A stretch of 64,000 nucleotides of DNA from Sphingobium scionense (GTDB taxonomy: Bacteria > Pseudomonadota > Alphaproteobacteria > Sphingomonadales > Sphingomonadaceae), in assembly GCF_014197035.1 (NCBI RefSeq), contig NZ_JACIEU010000005.1, forward strand, positions 62,001-126,000, written 5' to 3'. The position numbers and the translations under genes were made by a program. Below the pieces are notes generated by a model. That model was not told the origin of the DNA. It worked only from the letters and a program-made list of their open reading frames with translations, and ran no database searches. Positions 8,975 through 19,028 of this stretch are shown here, one piece after another (positions within the stretch are counted from its first letter, which is position 1; every line of letters begins with the position of its first letter).

Positions 8975-11395
8975 TCATTCCGCAGCCGGACGGGATGCCA
9001 GCGCGTCGCGTGCCGCTTCGGCCAACTGGTTGACGGAAAAGGGCTTCGGCAGGAAGGCGACATTGGCGATATCGATCGATTTGCGAAGCTGTTCCTCGGC
9101 ATAGCCGGACATGAACAGCACTGGCAGGTCGGGGAAGCTACGCCGCGCGTGCGCCACCATCGATGGGCCGTCCATATTGGGCATCACCACGTCGGAGATC
9201 AGCAGGTCGATCTTCTCGCTGCCGCCCAGCACCTCCAGCCCCTGCTCGCCGTCGCTGGCGGTCAGCACCTTGTAGCCCTGGCGGGTGAGCGCGCGTTCGG
9301 CCACGGCGCGAACCATGTCCTCATCCTCGACCAGCAGCACCGTGCCCGTGCCCCAGGTTTCGCTGCGCTTGATCGGTGTCTTGGGCTTGGCCTGTTCGAT
9401 GTCGCCGCCGGCATAGACCGGCAGATAGATGACGAAGCTGGCGCCCCGGCCCAGTTCGGATTCGGCAAAGATATAGCCGCCCGACTGCTTGACGATGCCG
9501 TAGACGGTCGACAGGCTCAGGCCCGTGCCCTTGCCCAATTCCTTGGTGGTGAAGAAGGGTTCGAAAATCTTCGAGAGAATGTCGGGCGGGATGCCCAGGC
9601 CCGTGTCCGACACGCGCAGCGCGGTATAGTCGCTGATCGGCAGGATCTGCTGGCGCATCTCGCGCACGCGGTTCGCGGGCACGCCATAGGTCTGGATATT
9701 GAGCGTGCCGCCTTCGGGCATGGCGTCGCGGGCATTGACCGCCAGGTTGACGATGACCTGTTCGAGTTGGCCCGGGTCGGCGCGCACGGCACCCAGATTG
9801 CGGCCATGGCTGACGTCGAGCTTCACATTCTCGCCAAGCAGGCGCTTCAGCAGATTGGACACGTCGGCGACGATGTCGGGCAGTTGCAGCACCTGCGGCC
9901 GCAACGTCTGCTGGCGCGAGAAGGCGAGCAACTGGCGGGTCAGGCCGGCGGCGCGATTGCTGTTCGACTTGATCTGCTGAATATCGTCATAGTCGCTGTC
10001 GCCTGGCGTATGGCGCATCAGCATCAGGTCGCAATGGCCGATGATGGCGGTCAGGATATTGTTGAAGTCGTGCGCGACGCCGCCGGCGAGCTGGCCGATG
10101 GCCTGCATCTTGGTCGCCTGCGCGACCTGGCGCTTGAGCTTCGATTCCTCGCTATTGTCCTTGAGGCTGAGCAGCACGGCGGCTTCGCCCAGGCCGCGGA
10201 CGCCGGCGAGGCTGAGCGCAATCGGTTCCTCGGGCTGTTCGCGCATGCGCACGGCGATGTCGCCCGACATTTGCGGGCCGACGGCGAAGCGGCGCACGGC
10301 GTCGGCTACTGCCGCCTGATCCTCACGCACCACCAGGTCGCCGGGATAGCTGGGGGTTTCGGCATCCTTGATCCCGGCGGCGCGGGCAAACGCCTTGTTG
10401 ACGAACAGCACCCGGCCGTCGCGATCGGCCATGGCGAGGCCGAAGGGCAGCAGCGAGAGCAGGGTCTCGATATAGGAAAGGGCCGAGGTGCCGCCGCCGC
10501 CGGCCGGCTCGTCAATCAGCAGCAGCAGCATCGGGCCGTCCTGCGCGCCGTTCTGGACGCCGCCCGGCTGGGACGCGCGGCGCAGCGGCACCTGCAGCAG
10601 GCGCAGCGGCAGGCCGCCGCTTTCCTCGCGCGCCAGGAACAGCCGGCCCTTGTCGTCCACCCGCATATGGGCGGCGAAATCGCGACCGGTGATATTGGCG
10701 TCGATCCGGCCGGCCGCGCGTAACAGAAAGGCGCCATTGGCCGACCGGATACGGCCTTCGCCACCGATCATCACGGCCATGATGCCCGCTTCGCCCAGTT
10801 GCCGCCCGGCCTCGCCGGTCAGAACACGATGGACATCGTCGAGGGCGCTGGGCTGGCGTACCGGGGTGAAGCGCCAGAGCAGATAATCTTCCGACCGGCC
10901 GGTGCGGGCGATGTCGACGTCGAGACGCAGGGTCGCATGGGCGATCGCCTCCACCTTTGCCTCGCCATCGCGCCAGGCGGCGCGGGCGGCGGCGGTGAGT
11001 CCCTCGATCAGCGAGGCGTCGGCATTGACGGCCGGGGGGGAAGGGTAGCCGGGGAACCATTCGCCAAACAGGTCGCTGGCGCAGACCAGCCGGCCGGCGC
11101 GATCGGTGACCGCGATCGCCATGCTGGATGCGTCGGCGGCCGCGCGCGCGACCGTCCAGTCAGGCACTGCGTCGCGATCGGACAGGATCGGGGGATAGAG
11201 GTGGCGATACCAGGCCAGCAGGGCGGCGATGGTGACGACGGTGGCGGCAAAGCCGGCGGCGAGCGCCCAGTCACCGATCGCGTAGAGGACGATCGCGGCG
11301 GATGCGGCGGCGGCGAGTGCGAGCAGGGGCACGAAGCTGCGCGACGGGGTCTGTCCCATCCACGCCTCATCATCCCTCTTCATCCGCGCGGCCAT
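8975..11395 (-). CDS. cckA: Hybrid histidine kinase CckA
   Basis: An 806-residue membrane hybrid kinase, the cell-cycle kinase/phosphatase feeding ChpT-CtrA/CpdR in alphaproteobacteria. Two N-terminal membrane helices span residues 21-63. A PAS region covers about 300-415. The H-box is '[11 protein letters not shown]' with His442, the N-box is near 550-563, and ATP-lid motifs are 'DTGLGIP' (about 597) and 'GKGTGLSLS' (about 622). A C-terminal receiver has Asp735 ('[13 protein letters not shown]'). The kinase core and order match CckA. An internal Met at residue 5 could be the true start. Confidence 0.93.
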   Translation of the reverse strand: MAARMKRDDEAWMGQTPSRSFVPLLALAAAASAAIVLYAIGDWALAAGFAATVVTIAALLAWYRHLYPPILSDRDAVPDWTVARAAADASSMAIAVTDRAGRLVCASDLFGEWFPGYPSPPAVNADASLIEGLTAAARAAWRDGEAKVEAIAHATLRLDVDIARTGRSEDYLLWRFTPVRQPSALDDVHRVLTGEAGRQLGEAGIMAVMIGGEGRIRSANGAFLLRAAGRIDANITGRDFAAHMRVDDKGRLFLAREESGGLPLRLLQVPLRRASQPGGVQNGAQDGPMLLLLIDEPAGGGGTSALSYIETLLSLLPFGLAMADRDGRVLFVNKAFARAAGIKDAETPSYPGDLVVREDQAAVADAVRRFAVGPQMSGDIAVRMREQPEEPIALSLAGVRGLGEAAVLLSLKDNSEESKLKRQVAQATKMQAIGQLAGGVAHDFNNILTAIIGHCDLMLMRHTPGDSDYDDIQQIKSNSNRAAGLTRQLLAFSRQQTLRPQVLQLPDIVADVSNLLKRLLGENVKLDVSHGRNLGAVRADPGQLEQVIVNLAVNARDAMPEGGTLNIQTYGVPANRVREMRQQILPISDYTALRVSDTGLGIPPDILSKIFEPFFTTKELGKGTGLSLSTVYGIVKQSGGYIFAESELGRGASFVIYLPVYAGGDIEQAKPKTPIKRSETWGTGTVLLVEDEDMVRAVAERALTRQGYKVLTASDGEQGLEVLGGSEKIDLLISDVVMPNMDGPSMVAHARRSFPDLPVLFMSGYAEEQLRKSIDIANVAFLPKPFSVNQLAEAARDALASRPAAE

Positions 11396-11442
11396 GCCCG
11401 GCGTCCCCTTAAGCCCTTAGAATGGAACCATGACGCCATTCG

Positions 11443-12036
11443 TCAGACCGGCGCAATCTCTTCCAATGCGCTGCTTTCGGTGCGCTTGCCAATCCTCAAT
11501 TTGCGTGCCTGCCACTTGCGGCCCATGCGGCGGCGCCAGAACCAGTCGGCGCCGACATAGCCGAGCACCGCGCTGGCAAGCGAGATGAGGAAGAGGCCGA
11601 GCAGCATTGCCGGGGCGGCTTCGGAAAAGAGCCAGGCACACCATTGGCCGATCGAGGCATGGCCGTCGACCAGGGCCATGAAGCCCGAAGCATCGGCGCT
11701 GCGGCCGAGCATCCAGTTGCCGAGCCATACCGACGCCATCAGGATCAGCGGCGTGGTGGCCGGGTTGGACAGGAAGGTCATCGCCGCGGCGACCGGGATA
11801 TTGGCGCGGAAGGGCAGGGCGAAGATAGCAGCGCCGGCGATCTGGACGCCGGGGATCAGCAGGAAGATGCCGACGAACAGGCCGAGCGCGACGCCGCGCG
11901 GCACCGACCGGCGGGTGAAGCGCCACAGCGAGGGTTCCAGCACGCGATGGGCGACGGGGGCAAGGACGCGGCTCTTCTCCAGCGATTCACGGGTCGGCGC
12001 GTTGGCGTGCCACCAGCGGGAGAAGCGATTGTCCAT
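11443..12036 (-). CDS. DUF2062 membrane protein
   Basis: A 197-residue membrane protein with three or four hydrophobic segments and the family signature 'SNPATTPLIL'. DUF2062 proteins are small integral inner-membrane proteins of unknown function, often fused or adjacent to envelope genes. The gene begins three bases after the smpB stop on the same strand, so it is translationally close to smpB and probably in a dapA-smpB-DUF2062 transcript. Confidence 0.85.
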   Translation of the reverse strand: MDNRFSRWWHANAPTRESLEKSRVLAPVAHRVLEPSLWRFTRRSVPRGVALGLFVGIFLLIPGVQIAGAAIFALPFRANIPVAAAMTFLSNPATTPLILMASVWLGNWMLGRSADASGFMALVDGHASIGQWCAWLFSEAAPAMLLGLFLISLASAVLGYVGADWFWRRRMGRKWQARKLRIGKRTESSALEEIAPV

Positions 12037-12039
12037 GGA

Positions 12040-12522
12040 TCAGCCATGCGCTTTCATGATGCGCTGCTGGTCGCGCTTCCAGTCGCGGTCCTTGATGGTG
12101 TCGCGCTTGTCGTGATTCTGCTTGCCCTTGGCCAGCGCCAGTTCGATCTTGGCGCGCCCGGTGCTGTTGAAATAGATCATCAGCGGCACCAGCGTCATGC
12201 CCTTGCGCGACACCGCGCTGTGCATCTTCTCGATCTCGCGCTCATGCAGCAGCAGCTTGCGGACCCGCTTGGGTTCGTGATTCTCGCGGTTGCCATGGCT
12301 ATATTCGGGGATGTTGCTGTTCACCAGGAACACCTGGTTGCCCTTCACCTCGGCATAGCTTTCGGCGATATTGCCCTCGCCCGCGCGCAGCGCCTTCACC
12401 TCGGTGCCCTGCAGCGCGATGCCGGCTTCGAACACGTCCTCGATGAAATAATCGAAACGGGCGCGCCGGTTCTCGGCGACGATCTTCTTCTTGTCGAAGG
12501 TTGCGGGGCGGGGGCGGGCCAT
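12040..12522 (-). CDS. smpB: SsrA-binding protein SmpB
   Basis: A 160-residue tmRNA-binding protein needed for trans-translation. Conserved features are '[29 protein letters not shown]', '[17 protein letters not shown]', and the basic C-terminal tail '[21 protein letters not shown]' that enters the ribosome decoding site. Length is normal. It is 44 bp downstream of dapA on the same strand. The tmRNA gene itself is not in the window. Confidence 0.97.
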   Translation of the reverse strand: MARPRPATFDKKKIVAENRRARFDYFIEDVFEAGIALQGTEVKALRAGEGNIAESYAEVKGNQVFLVNSNIPEYSHGNRENHEPKRVRKLLLHEREIEKMHSAVSRKGMTLVPLMIYFNSTGRAKIELALAKGKQNHDKRDTIKDRDWKRDQQRIMKAHG

Positions 12523-12566
12523 GTTCTGCTACTTAACTCAATTCATCATATAGGGACGCCGGCGCG

Positions 12567-13448
12567 TCAAACCAGACCGGCGATCTCCAGCGCGCGATCG
12601 ACCGCCGTGCGGCTCGATTCCGACGGCCAGGTAATCGGCAGCCGAAGCTCGCCGGGCATGTCGGGCCGCACGCGGGTAAGGGCATATTTGACAGGGCCGG
12701 GTGAAGAATCGCTGAACAGGGCATCATGCAGGGGATAGAGACGATCCTGCAGCGCCAGGGCACCATCCCAATCCTGCGCGGCGCAGGCTGCCTGGAAATC
12801 GGCGACCAGGCGCGGGGCGACATTGGCGGTGACCGAAATACAGCCCCGGCCGCCCATCGCGTTGAAGCCGAGCGCGGTTTCGTCATTCCCCGAAAGCTGG
12901 CAGAAATCTGGACCACAGGCGAGACGCTGCGCGGTGACCCGCCCCAGATTCCCGGTGGCATCCTTCACGCCGACGATCGACTGATATTCCTGGACCAGCC
13001 GGTGCATCACCGGCACGCCGATGTCGGTGATGGTGCGGGTGGGGACGTTGTAGAGGACGATCGGCAGGTCGCAGCGCTGCGCCAGATAGGCGAAATGCTG
13101 GTAGACGCCGTCCTGATTCGGCTTGTTGTAATAGGGGGCGACGACCAGCGCCGCGTCGGCGCCGGCGGCCTGGGCCGCATACATATGCTCCAGCGCGATG
13201 CGGGTGTCGTTCGATCCGCAGCCGGCGATCACCGGCACGCGGCCGGCCGCCTGGTCGACGCAGATGGCGATGACGCGATTATGCTCCTCGACCGTCATGG
13301 TCGCGCTTTCGCCGGTGGTGCCGCAGGGGACCAGCGCGCTCGACCCTTCCTCGATCTGCCAGTCGACCAGGGCACGAAAAGCGGCCTCGTCCACCGCTCC
13401 GTCGCGGAAAGTGGTCACCAGGGCTGGAATCGACCCGGAAAACATCAT
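12567..13448 (-). CDS. dapA: 4-hydroxy-tetrahydrodipicolinate synthase
   Basis: A 293-residue class I aldolase-type enzyme that condenses pyruvate with aspartate semialdehyde in lysine/meso-diaminopimelate synthesis. The Schiff-base Lys is Lys162 ('VGVKDATGN'). The catalytic triad residues Thr45 ('GTTGES') and Tyr134 ('LYNVPTRT') are in place. Length is typical. It is divergent from the lytic transglycosylase gene, with a GC-rich palindrome in the 96-bp gap. Confidence 0.96.
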   Translation of the reverse strand: MMFSGSIPALVTTFRDGAVDEAAFRALVDWQIEEGSSALVPCGTTGESATMTVEEHNRVIAICVDQAAGRVPVIAGCGSNDTRIALEHMYAAQAAGADAALVVAPYYNKPNQDGVYQHFAYLAQRCDLPIVLYNVPTRTITDIGVPVMHRLVQEYQSIVGVKDATGNLGRVTAQRLACGPDFCQLSGNDETALGFNAMGGRGCISVTANVAPRLVADFQAACAAQDWDGALALQDRLYPLHDALFSDSSPGPVKYALTRVRPDMPGELRLPITWPSESSRTAVDRALEIAGLV

Positions 13449-13496
13449 TAAACTCCTTCAATTCTCCGGGCGACCGGGGCATGATCGGGCAAGCGG

Positions 13497-13510
13497 CGCG
13501 CTATAGCGCG
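13497..13510. promoter_or_regulatory. Palindrome in the dapA/transglycosylase divergent promoter region
   Basis: Perfect 14-bp palindrome CGCGCTATAGCGCG midway between two divergent starts (13448 and 13545). It could be a dyad operator or a chance GC-rich palindrome. No regulator is implicated. Confidence 0.35.
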
Positions 13511-13544
13511 TCATTCAGGGCCTGATAAGGATGCAATAGCGATT

Positions 13545-15617
13545 ATGTCCAGCATGCCGAAGCCCGGAACTGTCGAAAGTTACCTGATCCGCATGCCTGT
13601 CATTGCTTTATTGCTCGCAACCGCCGGTGCCGGCGCCCAGACCGAAACCCCCACCGTCTATGCCCAGGCGATGGTGCAGCCCCTGCCGGGCCAGCCGGGC
13701 TCGACTCCGCCCAGCGCCTGGAACCAGGCGGCAAGCCGGGTCGGCATGCCGTCCGATCCCTCGATCGCCGGCACGATCAGCCAATGGCGCGCATTGCAGC
13801 AGAGCGATGGCCTGGGCTTTTCCACCTATGCCAGCTTCATCGTCGCCAATCCCGGCTGGCCGGGCGAGGACCGGATGCGGCGGCTGGCCGAGACCGGAAT
13901 CAATCCCGACAGCTTTGATCCGCGCCAGGTGATCGCCTTCTTCGCCCGCTTCCCGGCGCGCACCGCGACCGGCCATGCCCGCAATGCCGTGGCGCTGATG
14001 CAGGCCGGGCGGATGGACGAGGCGCGTGTGGCCGCGCGCACCGCCTGGATCACCGGCACGCTGAGCCCGACCGACGAGGCGCGGCTTTTGTCGCTGTTCG
14101 GATCGGGCTTTACCGTGGCCGACCATGACCAGCGCGCCGACGTGCTGCTCTGGAGCAATGACACGATCGGCGCGATGCGGATGCTGGCCTATGTCAGCCC
14201 GGCGCGCCGGGCGATCTATGATGCGCGCATCGCCTTTCGCCAGAAATCGCCGGACGCCGCGATCAAGATGCAGACGGCCGAGCCGGCCGGCGGGGCGAGC
14301 GATGCGGGCTTCATCGCCGACAAGGCGACCTGGCTGCTCAACAGCGGCAACTGGATCGCCGGGCGCCAATATCTGGCCAATCGCCAGCCGCTGACCTTCC
14401 GCCCCGGCAATGCCGAAAAATGGTATGAGACGCTGCTGACCCAGGCGCGGTCGTCGGCGAACGACAGCCAGTGGAGCTTTGCCTATGGCATCGCCAGCCA
14501 GCTGGACGACGCCTATGTGCCGGGCACGGACGTGTCGACCCGGCCGATCGGCGAGCGCGACGATTATACCAGCCTTGCCTGGCTGGCGGGCACCACCGCC
14601 TTCTACAATCTCAACCGGCCGACCGATGCGGTGGCGATGTTCCGCCGCTATGCGACCGGCGGCAAGTCGCCCCAGGTCCAGGCCAAGGGCTATTATTGGG
14701 CCGGGCGCGCGGCGCTGCAGGCGGGCGATGCCGCCAGCGCCAACAGCTATTTCAACCAGTCGGCGCAATTCCCCGATCAATATTATGGCCAGCTGGCGCT
14801 GGAGCGGCTGGGCCGGCCGGTGCCGCCGCCGCCCGAACGGGCGGTGTCGATCTCGGCCGCCGAGCGTAGCGAGTTCAACAACCGGTCGGTGGTGCGCGCC
14901 GCCAGGGCGCTGGGCCAGATGGGCTATTGGGAGGACCAGAGCAAGTTTGTGCGCGCCATCGCCAACGGCGCGGACAGCGATGGCGATCATTTCCTGGCCG
15001 CCGAGCTGGCGCAGAATCTGGGCCGTCCCGACATGGGCGTGATGGTCGGTCGCCGGGCTGTGTCCAACGGCCTGACCGGCTATGGCGCCAGCGCCTTCCC
15101 GCGCGTGCCGGTGCCGCCGACGGCGCAATATAACTGGACCATGGTCCATGCGATCGCGCGGCAGGAAAGCCAGTTCGACAAGCAGATCGTCAGCCATGCC
15201 GGCGCGCGCGGCCTGATGCAGCTGATGCCCGGCACGGCGCGGGAGCAGGCGGGCAAGCTGGGCCTGAGCTATGACGCCGGTTCGCTCAATGATCCCAGCT
15301 ACAACATCATGTTGGGCTCGGGCTATTTCCAGCGCATGCTGGACTATTATGGCGGCAGCTATCCGCTGGCCGTGGCCGCCTATAATGCCGGGCCGGGCAA
15401 TGTGAATCGCTGGGTCAAGGCCAATGGCGACCCGCGCCTGCCGGGCGCCGACATGCTGCGCTGGATCGAGCAGATCCCGATCTTCGAGACGCGCAACTAT
15501 GTGCAGCGGGTGCTGGAAAATGCCGTCGTCTATGAGGCGATGAATCCGGAGCGGGCCAAGTTCAAGGGCAGCAATGCGGTGCTGAGCCGCTATCTGGGCA
15601 AGCAGACACCGGGTTGA
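13545..15617 (+). CDS. slt: Soluble lytic murein transglycosylase (Slt70-like)
   Basis: A 690-residue periplasmic peptidoglycan-cleaving enzyme. A signal peptide ends near 'AGAGA' (about residues 17-31); an internal Met17 (MPVIALLL) is an alternative start. The long middle part is a helical superhelix with TPR-like repeats. The C-terminal SLT domain (about 525-665) has catalytic Glu541 in 'IARQES', then 'GLMQLMPGTA' and 'AVAAYNAGPGNV'. It forms 1,6-anhydro muropeptides during cell-wall turnover. greB begins 20 bp downstream. Confidence 0.94.
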   Translation: MSSMPKPGTVESYLIRMPVIALLLATAGAGAQTETPTVYAQAMVQPLPGQPGSTPPSAWNQAASRVGMPSDPSIAGTISQWRALQQSDGLGFSTYASFIVANPGWPGEDRMRRLAETGINPDSFDPRQVIAFFARFPARTATGHARNAVALMQAGRMDEARVAARTAWITGTLSPTDEARLLSLFGSGFTVADHDQRADVLLWSNDTIGAMRMLAYVSPARRAIYDARIAFRQKSPDAAIKMQTAEPAGGASDAGFIADKATWLLNSGNWIAGRQYLANRQPLTFRPGNAEKWYETLLTQARSSANDSQWSFAYGIASQLDDAYVPGTDVSTRPIGERDDYTSLAWLAGTTAFYNLNRPTDAVAMFRRYATGGKSPQVQAKGYYWAGRAALQAGDAASANSYFNQSAQFPDQYYGQLALERLGRPVPPPPERAVSISAAERSEFNNRSVVRAARALGQMGYWEDQSKFVRAIANGADSDGDHFLAAELAQNLGRPDMGVMVGRRAVSNGLTGYGASAFPRVPVPPTAQYNWTMVHAIARQESQFDKQIVSHAGARGLMQLMPGTAREQAGKLGLSYDAGSLNDPSYNIMLGSGYFQRMLDYYGGSYPLAVAAYNAGPGNVNRWVKANGDPRLPGADMLRWIEQIPIFETRNYVQRVLENAVVYEAMNPERAKFKGSNAVLSRYLGKQTPG

Positions 15618-15637
15618 AACTGCGCTAGGGAGCGGCG

Positions 15638-16123
15638 ATGACCGGCCCCTATCCCAATTATATCAGCCCCGAGGGCTTTGCGAAGCTGCGCGCGGAATAT
15701 GACCATCTGCTGGGCGTCGAGCGGCCGCGCATCGTCGAGGTGGTGAGCTGGGCCGCGGGCAATGGCGACCGCAGCGAAAATGGCGACTATCTTTATGGCC
15801 GCAAGCGGATGCGCGAGATCGACGGCCAGTTGAAGCGCCTGTCGAAGAAGATGAAGGACGCCAAGGTCGTCGACCCGCGCCAGCAGCCCGACAAGGGCCG
15901 GGTCTATTTCGGCGCCACCGTCACCATCGCCGACGAGGATGACGTGTCGCGCACCGTGACGATCGTCGGCAATGACGAGGCGGATGCCGGCGCCGGCCGG
16001 ATCGGCTGGGGATCACCGATCGCCCGTGCGCTGCGCGGGGCGGCCATCGGCGACCTGCGCCGGGTGCATCTGCCCGCCGGCGAGAAGGAATATGAGGTGA
16101 TGGCGATCAGCTATCCGCAATAG
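15638..16123 (+). CDS. greB: Transcription elongation factor GreB
   Basis: A 161-residue Gre factor. The N-terminal coiled coil carries the family pattern 'GNGDRSENGDYLYGRKRMREID', whose acidic tip stimulates RNA cleavage in the RNA polymerase secondary channel. The C-terminal FKBP-like domain ends with 'SPIARALRGAAIGD'. The 'DYLYGRKR' sequence separates GreB from GreA. It is downstream of the transglycosylase with a 20-bp gap, probably one transcript. Confidence 0.95.
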   Translation: MTGPYPNYISPEGFAKLRAEYDHLLGVERPRIVEVVSWAAGNGDRSENGDYLYGRKRMREIDGQLKRLSKKMKDAKVVDPRQQPDKGRVYFGATVTIADEDDVSRTVTIVGNDEADAGAGRIGWGSPIARALRGAAIGDLRRVHLPAGEKEYEVMAISYPQ

Positions 16124-16205
16124 GATTATGATCGCTTAACTTCCCATATTTCCCGCACATTTCGACATAGAATTTCCAACCCCCGTAACATCGTTACGCG
16201 GGTCG

Positions 16206-16222
16206 CCCCCTTTATAGGGGGG
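16206..16222. terminator. Hairpin between greB and the LysR gene
   Basis: CCCCC (16206-16210), TTTATA, GGGGGG (16217-16222), directly abutting the stop of the LysR gene at 16224. It lacks a long U-tract on the minus strand, so it may work as a stem that protects or stops convergent transcripts. Confidence 0.5.
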
Positions 16223-16223
16223 A

Positions 16224-17102
16224 TCAGCCCTGTAGGACAGCATCCGCCAGCCAGGCGCGGAAGGCGGCCATGGCGGGGCTGTCGGGGCGGGACAGCAGGC
16301 GGGTGAGCCAATAGCCGCCGACATCGACGCTCTCATGGAAAGGCTGGACCAGCCGCCCGGCCTGCAGATCGGCGGCGAACATCGCGACCGGGGCGAGGGC
16401 GACGCCAAGGCCGGCCCGCGCCGCCTCCACCATCAGCAGCGAGGTATCGAACATCGGCCCGCGCAGCGGCGGGCAGGGGGCGCTGGCGGCGGCGAACCAG
16501 CGCGGCCATTCGTCGGCGCGATAGGAGCGCAGCAGCGGCTCGCGCGCGAGCGCGACGGGATCGGCCAGGCGGGCGGCGAGGGCGGGCGTGCAGAGCGGTG
16601 CGAGCGGTGCGCGCAGGATCGGCTGGGCATGGGTGCCGTGCCAGGCGCCCTCGCCAAAGCGGATCGCCAGGTCCAGCCCCTCGCCGGCCAGGTCGACGCG
16701 GTTATTGTTGGTCATCAGCCGCAGATCGACATGGGGGCAGGCACGGGCGAAATCGGCAAGGCGCGGCAGCAGCCAGCCGCCGGCGAAGGTGCCGACCACG
16801 CCCAGCGTCAGCACTTCATGCAGCCGGCCGCCCTCGATCCGCTCCAGCGTGCCGCCGACCCGGTCGAACGCATCGGCCAGGACCGGGAGCAGCGCCAGCC
16901 CCTCGTCGGTCAGGGCGAGGCCGCGCGGCAGGCGGCGGAACAGCGGCGCGCCGATCCGCGCCTCAAGCTGCGCGACCTGCTGGCTGACCGCGCCCTGGCT
17001 GACGCAGAGTTCGAGGCCGGCGCGGGTGAAGCTGAGATGCCGGGCCGCCGCCTCGAAGGCGCGCAGGGCGTTGAGCGGCAGTTGGGCGCGATCCATGGTC
17101 AT
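16224..17102 (-). CDS. LysR-family regulator (GcvA/AmpR-like)
   Basis: A 292-residue LysR-type transcription factor. Residues about 5-65 form the winged helix-turn-helix ('LNALRAFEAAARHLSFTRAG', 'VSQGAVSQQVAQLE', 'LFRRLPRGLALTDEG'). The remainder is the periplasmic-binding-like effector domain. The N-terminal sequence is of the GcvA/AmpR subgroup. It is divergent from the metallo-beta-lactamase gene, with 101 bp between starts, the layout used by AmpR with its lactamase target. A GcvA-type CTAAT pentamer is at 17116-17120. Control of the lactamase is inferred from the arrangement. Confidence 0.9.
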   Translation of the reverse strand: MTMDRAQLPLNALRAFEAAARHLSFTRAGLELCVSQGAVSQQVAQLEARIGAPLFRRLPRGLALTDEGLALLPVLADAFDRVGGTLERIEGGRLHEVLTLGVVGTFAGGWLLPRLADFARACPHVDLRLMTNNNRVDLAGEGLDLAIRFGEGAWHGTHAQPILRAPLAPLCTPALAARLADPVALAREPLLRSYRADEWPRWFAAASAPCPPLRGPMFDTSLLMVEAARAGLGVALAPVAMFAADLQAGRLVQPFHESVDVGGYWLTRLLSRPDSPAMAAFRAWLADAVLQG

Positions 17103-17203
17103 AGCATAAGATCAGCTAATGGCTGTGTCGAGAATTGATGCTTTGTCGCAAGCCCGTATCTCCCGCAATCTCTGTCCATCACCAAGCATATAGGGGTAGG
17201 GCG

Positions 17204-18130
17204 ATGCGCAACTGGATCGGCGTAGGTATCAGTATGGCTACGATGTTTCTGGGTGGCCCGGCCTGGACGAAGGCGGCGGATGATCCGCTGCTGCGGCCGA
17301 TCGCGCTCGCCTCTTCCAAACGCTGGCTGGCGCCGCAGGCGCCGATCCGGCTGCATGGCCAAACCTATCTGGTCGGGTTCGGCGGCCTCAATATCGCGCT
17401 TGTCAGGACCAATGCCGGCCTGATCCTGATCGACGGCGCCGTGCCGCAGGCGGTGCGCGACGTGGAGGCGAACATCAAGGCGCTGGGCTTCTCGATCCGC
17501 GACGTGAAGCTGATCCTGAGCACCGAACCGCATTTCGACCATGCCGGCGGGCTGGCCGCGTTGGCCCGCGACAGCGGCGCGACGGTGGTGGCGAGCGCGC
17601 CGGCGACCGCGGTGCTGCGCACCGGCGGCATCGATCCGGCCGATCCGCAGGCGGCCTGGCTGGAACGCTTCCCCGCCGTTCGCCGGCTGCGCGCGGTCAA
17701 GGATGGCGAGGAGATCCGGCTGGGCGACACGGTCATCACCGCCGTCGCGACGCCGGGCCACACGATGGGCAGCATGAGCTGGCGCTGGAAAAGCTGCGAG
17801 GGGCGGCAATGCGCGACGATGGTCTTCGGCTCCAGCCTCAATCCGATCGCGGCCGATGGCTATAGCTTTTCCGATCCGGCGCACCGGCCGGTGGTCGACG
17901 CCTTTCGCGCGACTTTCGCCAAGGTCGGCGCAATGGATTGCGACCTGTTGATCACCGCCCATCCCGATCCGGCCGACCCGGCGAAGCTGGCGCGCTTGCG
18001 GGCGAAGCGCGTGCCCCATCCCTTCGTCGATCCGACCGCCTGCCGCCGCTATGCCGACCGCGCCGCCGGGATGCTGGACAAGAAGCTGGCGGCGGAATGG
18101 GAAACGCGCAGTTACAGCCGGGGCCAATAG
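17204..18130 (+). CDS. Subclass B3-like metallo-beta-lactamase with Glu first zinc ligand
   Basis: A 308-residue exported enzyme: a signal peptide (about 1-24), then a complete metallo-beta-lactamase fold. Zinc motif 1 reads 'TEPHFDH' (Glu108, His110, Asp112, His113), where most B3 enzymes have His in the first position. The other ligands are His186 ('PGHTMGS') and His253 ('ITAHPDP'). Two cysteines at about 198 and 203 may pair. B3 enzymes hydrolyse penicillins, cephalosporins and carbapenems; a Glu-type B3 enzyme has been described from Sphingobium. Start 17204 is chosen by signal-peptide fit. Activity is inferred. Confidence 0.87.
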   Translation: MRNWIGVGISMATMFLGGPAWTKAADDPLLRPIALASSKRWLAPQAPIRLHGQTYLVGFGGLNIALVRTNAGLILIDGAVPQAVRDVEANIKALGFSIRDVKLILSTEPHFDHAGGLAALARDSGATVVASAPATAVLRTGGIDPADPQAAWLERFPAVRRLRAVKDGEEIRLGDTVITAVATPGHTMGSMSWRWKSCEGRQCATMVFGSSLNPIAADGYSFSDPAHRPVVDAFRATFAKVGAMDCDLLITAHPDPADPAKLARLRAKRVPHPFVDPTACRRYADRAAGMLDKKLAAEWETRSYSRGQ

Positions 18131-18191
18131 CCCCCTTTCCCTGCCGGCCTTAATTTGCGACACTATTGTCGTAAATATAAAGGAGAGCAGG

Positions 18192-19013
18192 ATGCAGATC
18201 GCGGGCAGGACGATATTCATCACCGGGGGCGGCGGCGGCATTGGCGGGGGGATGGCGCAGGCCTTTGCCGAGCAGGGCGGGCGCATCATCCTGGCCGATA
18301 TTGATGCGGGTTTTGCTGCGGCGGAGGCGGCGAAGCTGCCGGCGGGGGCGGACGTGCTGGCGCTGCCGATCGACGTCACCCGTCGCGATAGCTGGGCGCA
18401 GGCCAGGGCAGCGGCGGAAGCGCGCTTCGGGCCTGTCGATATCCTCTGCAACAATGCCGGGATCGCGTCGGGCTTTGCGCCGCTGATCGACATGGACCCG
18501 GCCGATTTCGACCGGCTGGTCGCGGTCAACCTGACCGGCGTCTATAATGGCATCGCCTGTTTCGCGCGGGCGATGGTCGACCGGGGCGCGGGGCATATCG
18601 TCAACACATCGTCGATGAACGGGCTCAACCCCTTCGGCCTGTTCGCCGCCTATTCGGCGAGCAAGTTCGGCGTGCTGGGCCTGTCGGATTCGCTGCGGCA
18701 GGAACTGGCCCCCCATGGCGTCGGCGTCTCCACCCTGTTTCCCGGCCTGACCCGCAGCCGCATGTCGGAATCCGACATGGTCGGGCCGGGCGCGATGGAC
18801 CCGGCGCGGCTGGCGCAGATTCGCGCCAACATGATGGAGCCGATCTGGCTGGGCCGAGCGGTGGTGCGCGCGGTCGAGCAGGACCAGCCCCATATCATCA
18901 CCCATCCCGAATATCGCGACGACCTGGCCCGCCGGTTCGACGCGATCCTGGCGGCGTTCGGCGAACCGGCCCAGCCGGGCTATCGCACGGGGGCGTCGGC
19001 GACCGGGCGCTGA
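18192..19013 (+). CDS. Short-chain dehydrogenase/reductase
   Basis: A 273-residue classical SDR. The cofactor motif is 'TGGGGGIGGG' near residues 10-19, Asp at the end of beta-2 ('LADID') suggests NAD preference, 'NNAG' is near 90, and the catalytic Ser ('NTSSMNG') and 'YSASK' follow. The start at 18192 follows AAAGGAGAG. The substrate is not recognisable. It is 61 bp after the lactamase gene, and convergent with the GMC gene; a metabolic link is not evident. Confidence 0.92.
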   Translation: MQIAGRTIFITGGGGGIGGGMAQAFAEQGGRIILADIDAGFAAAEAAKLPAGADVLALPIDVTRRDSWAQARAAAEARFGPVDILCNNAGIASGFAPLIDMDPADFDRLVAVNLTGVYNGIACFARAMVDRGAGHIVNTSSMNGLNPFGLFAAYSASKFGVLGLSDSLRQELAPHGVGVSTLFPGLTRSRMSESDMVGPGAMDPARLAQIRANMMEPIWLGRAVVRAVEQDQPHIITHPEYRDDLARRFDAILAAFGEPAQPGYRTGASATGR

Positions 19014-19028
19014 ATCAGGCGCAAATGC

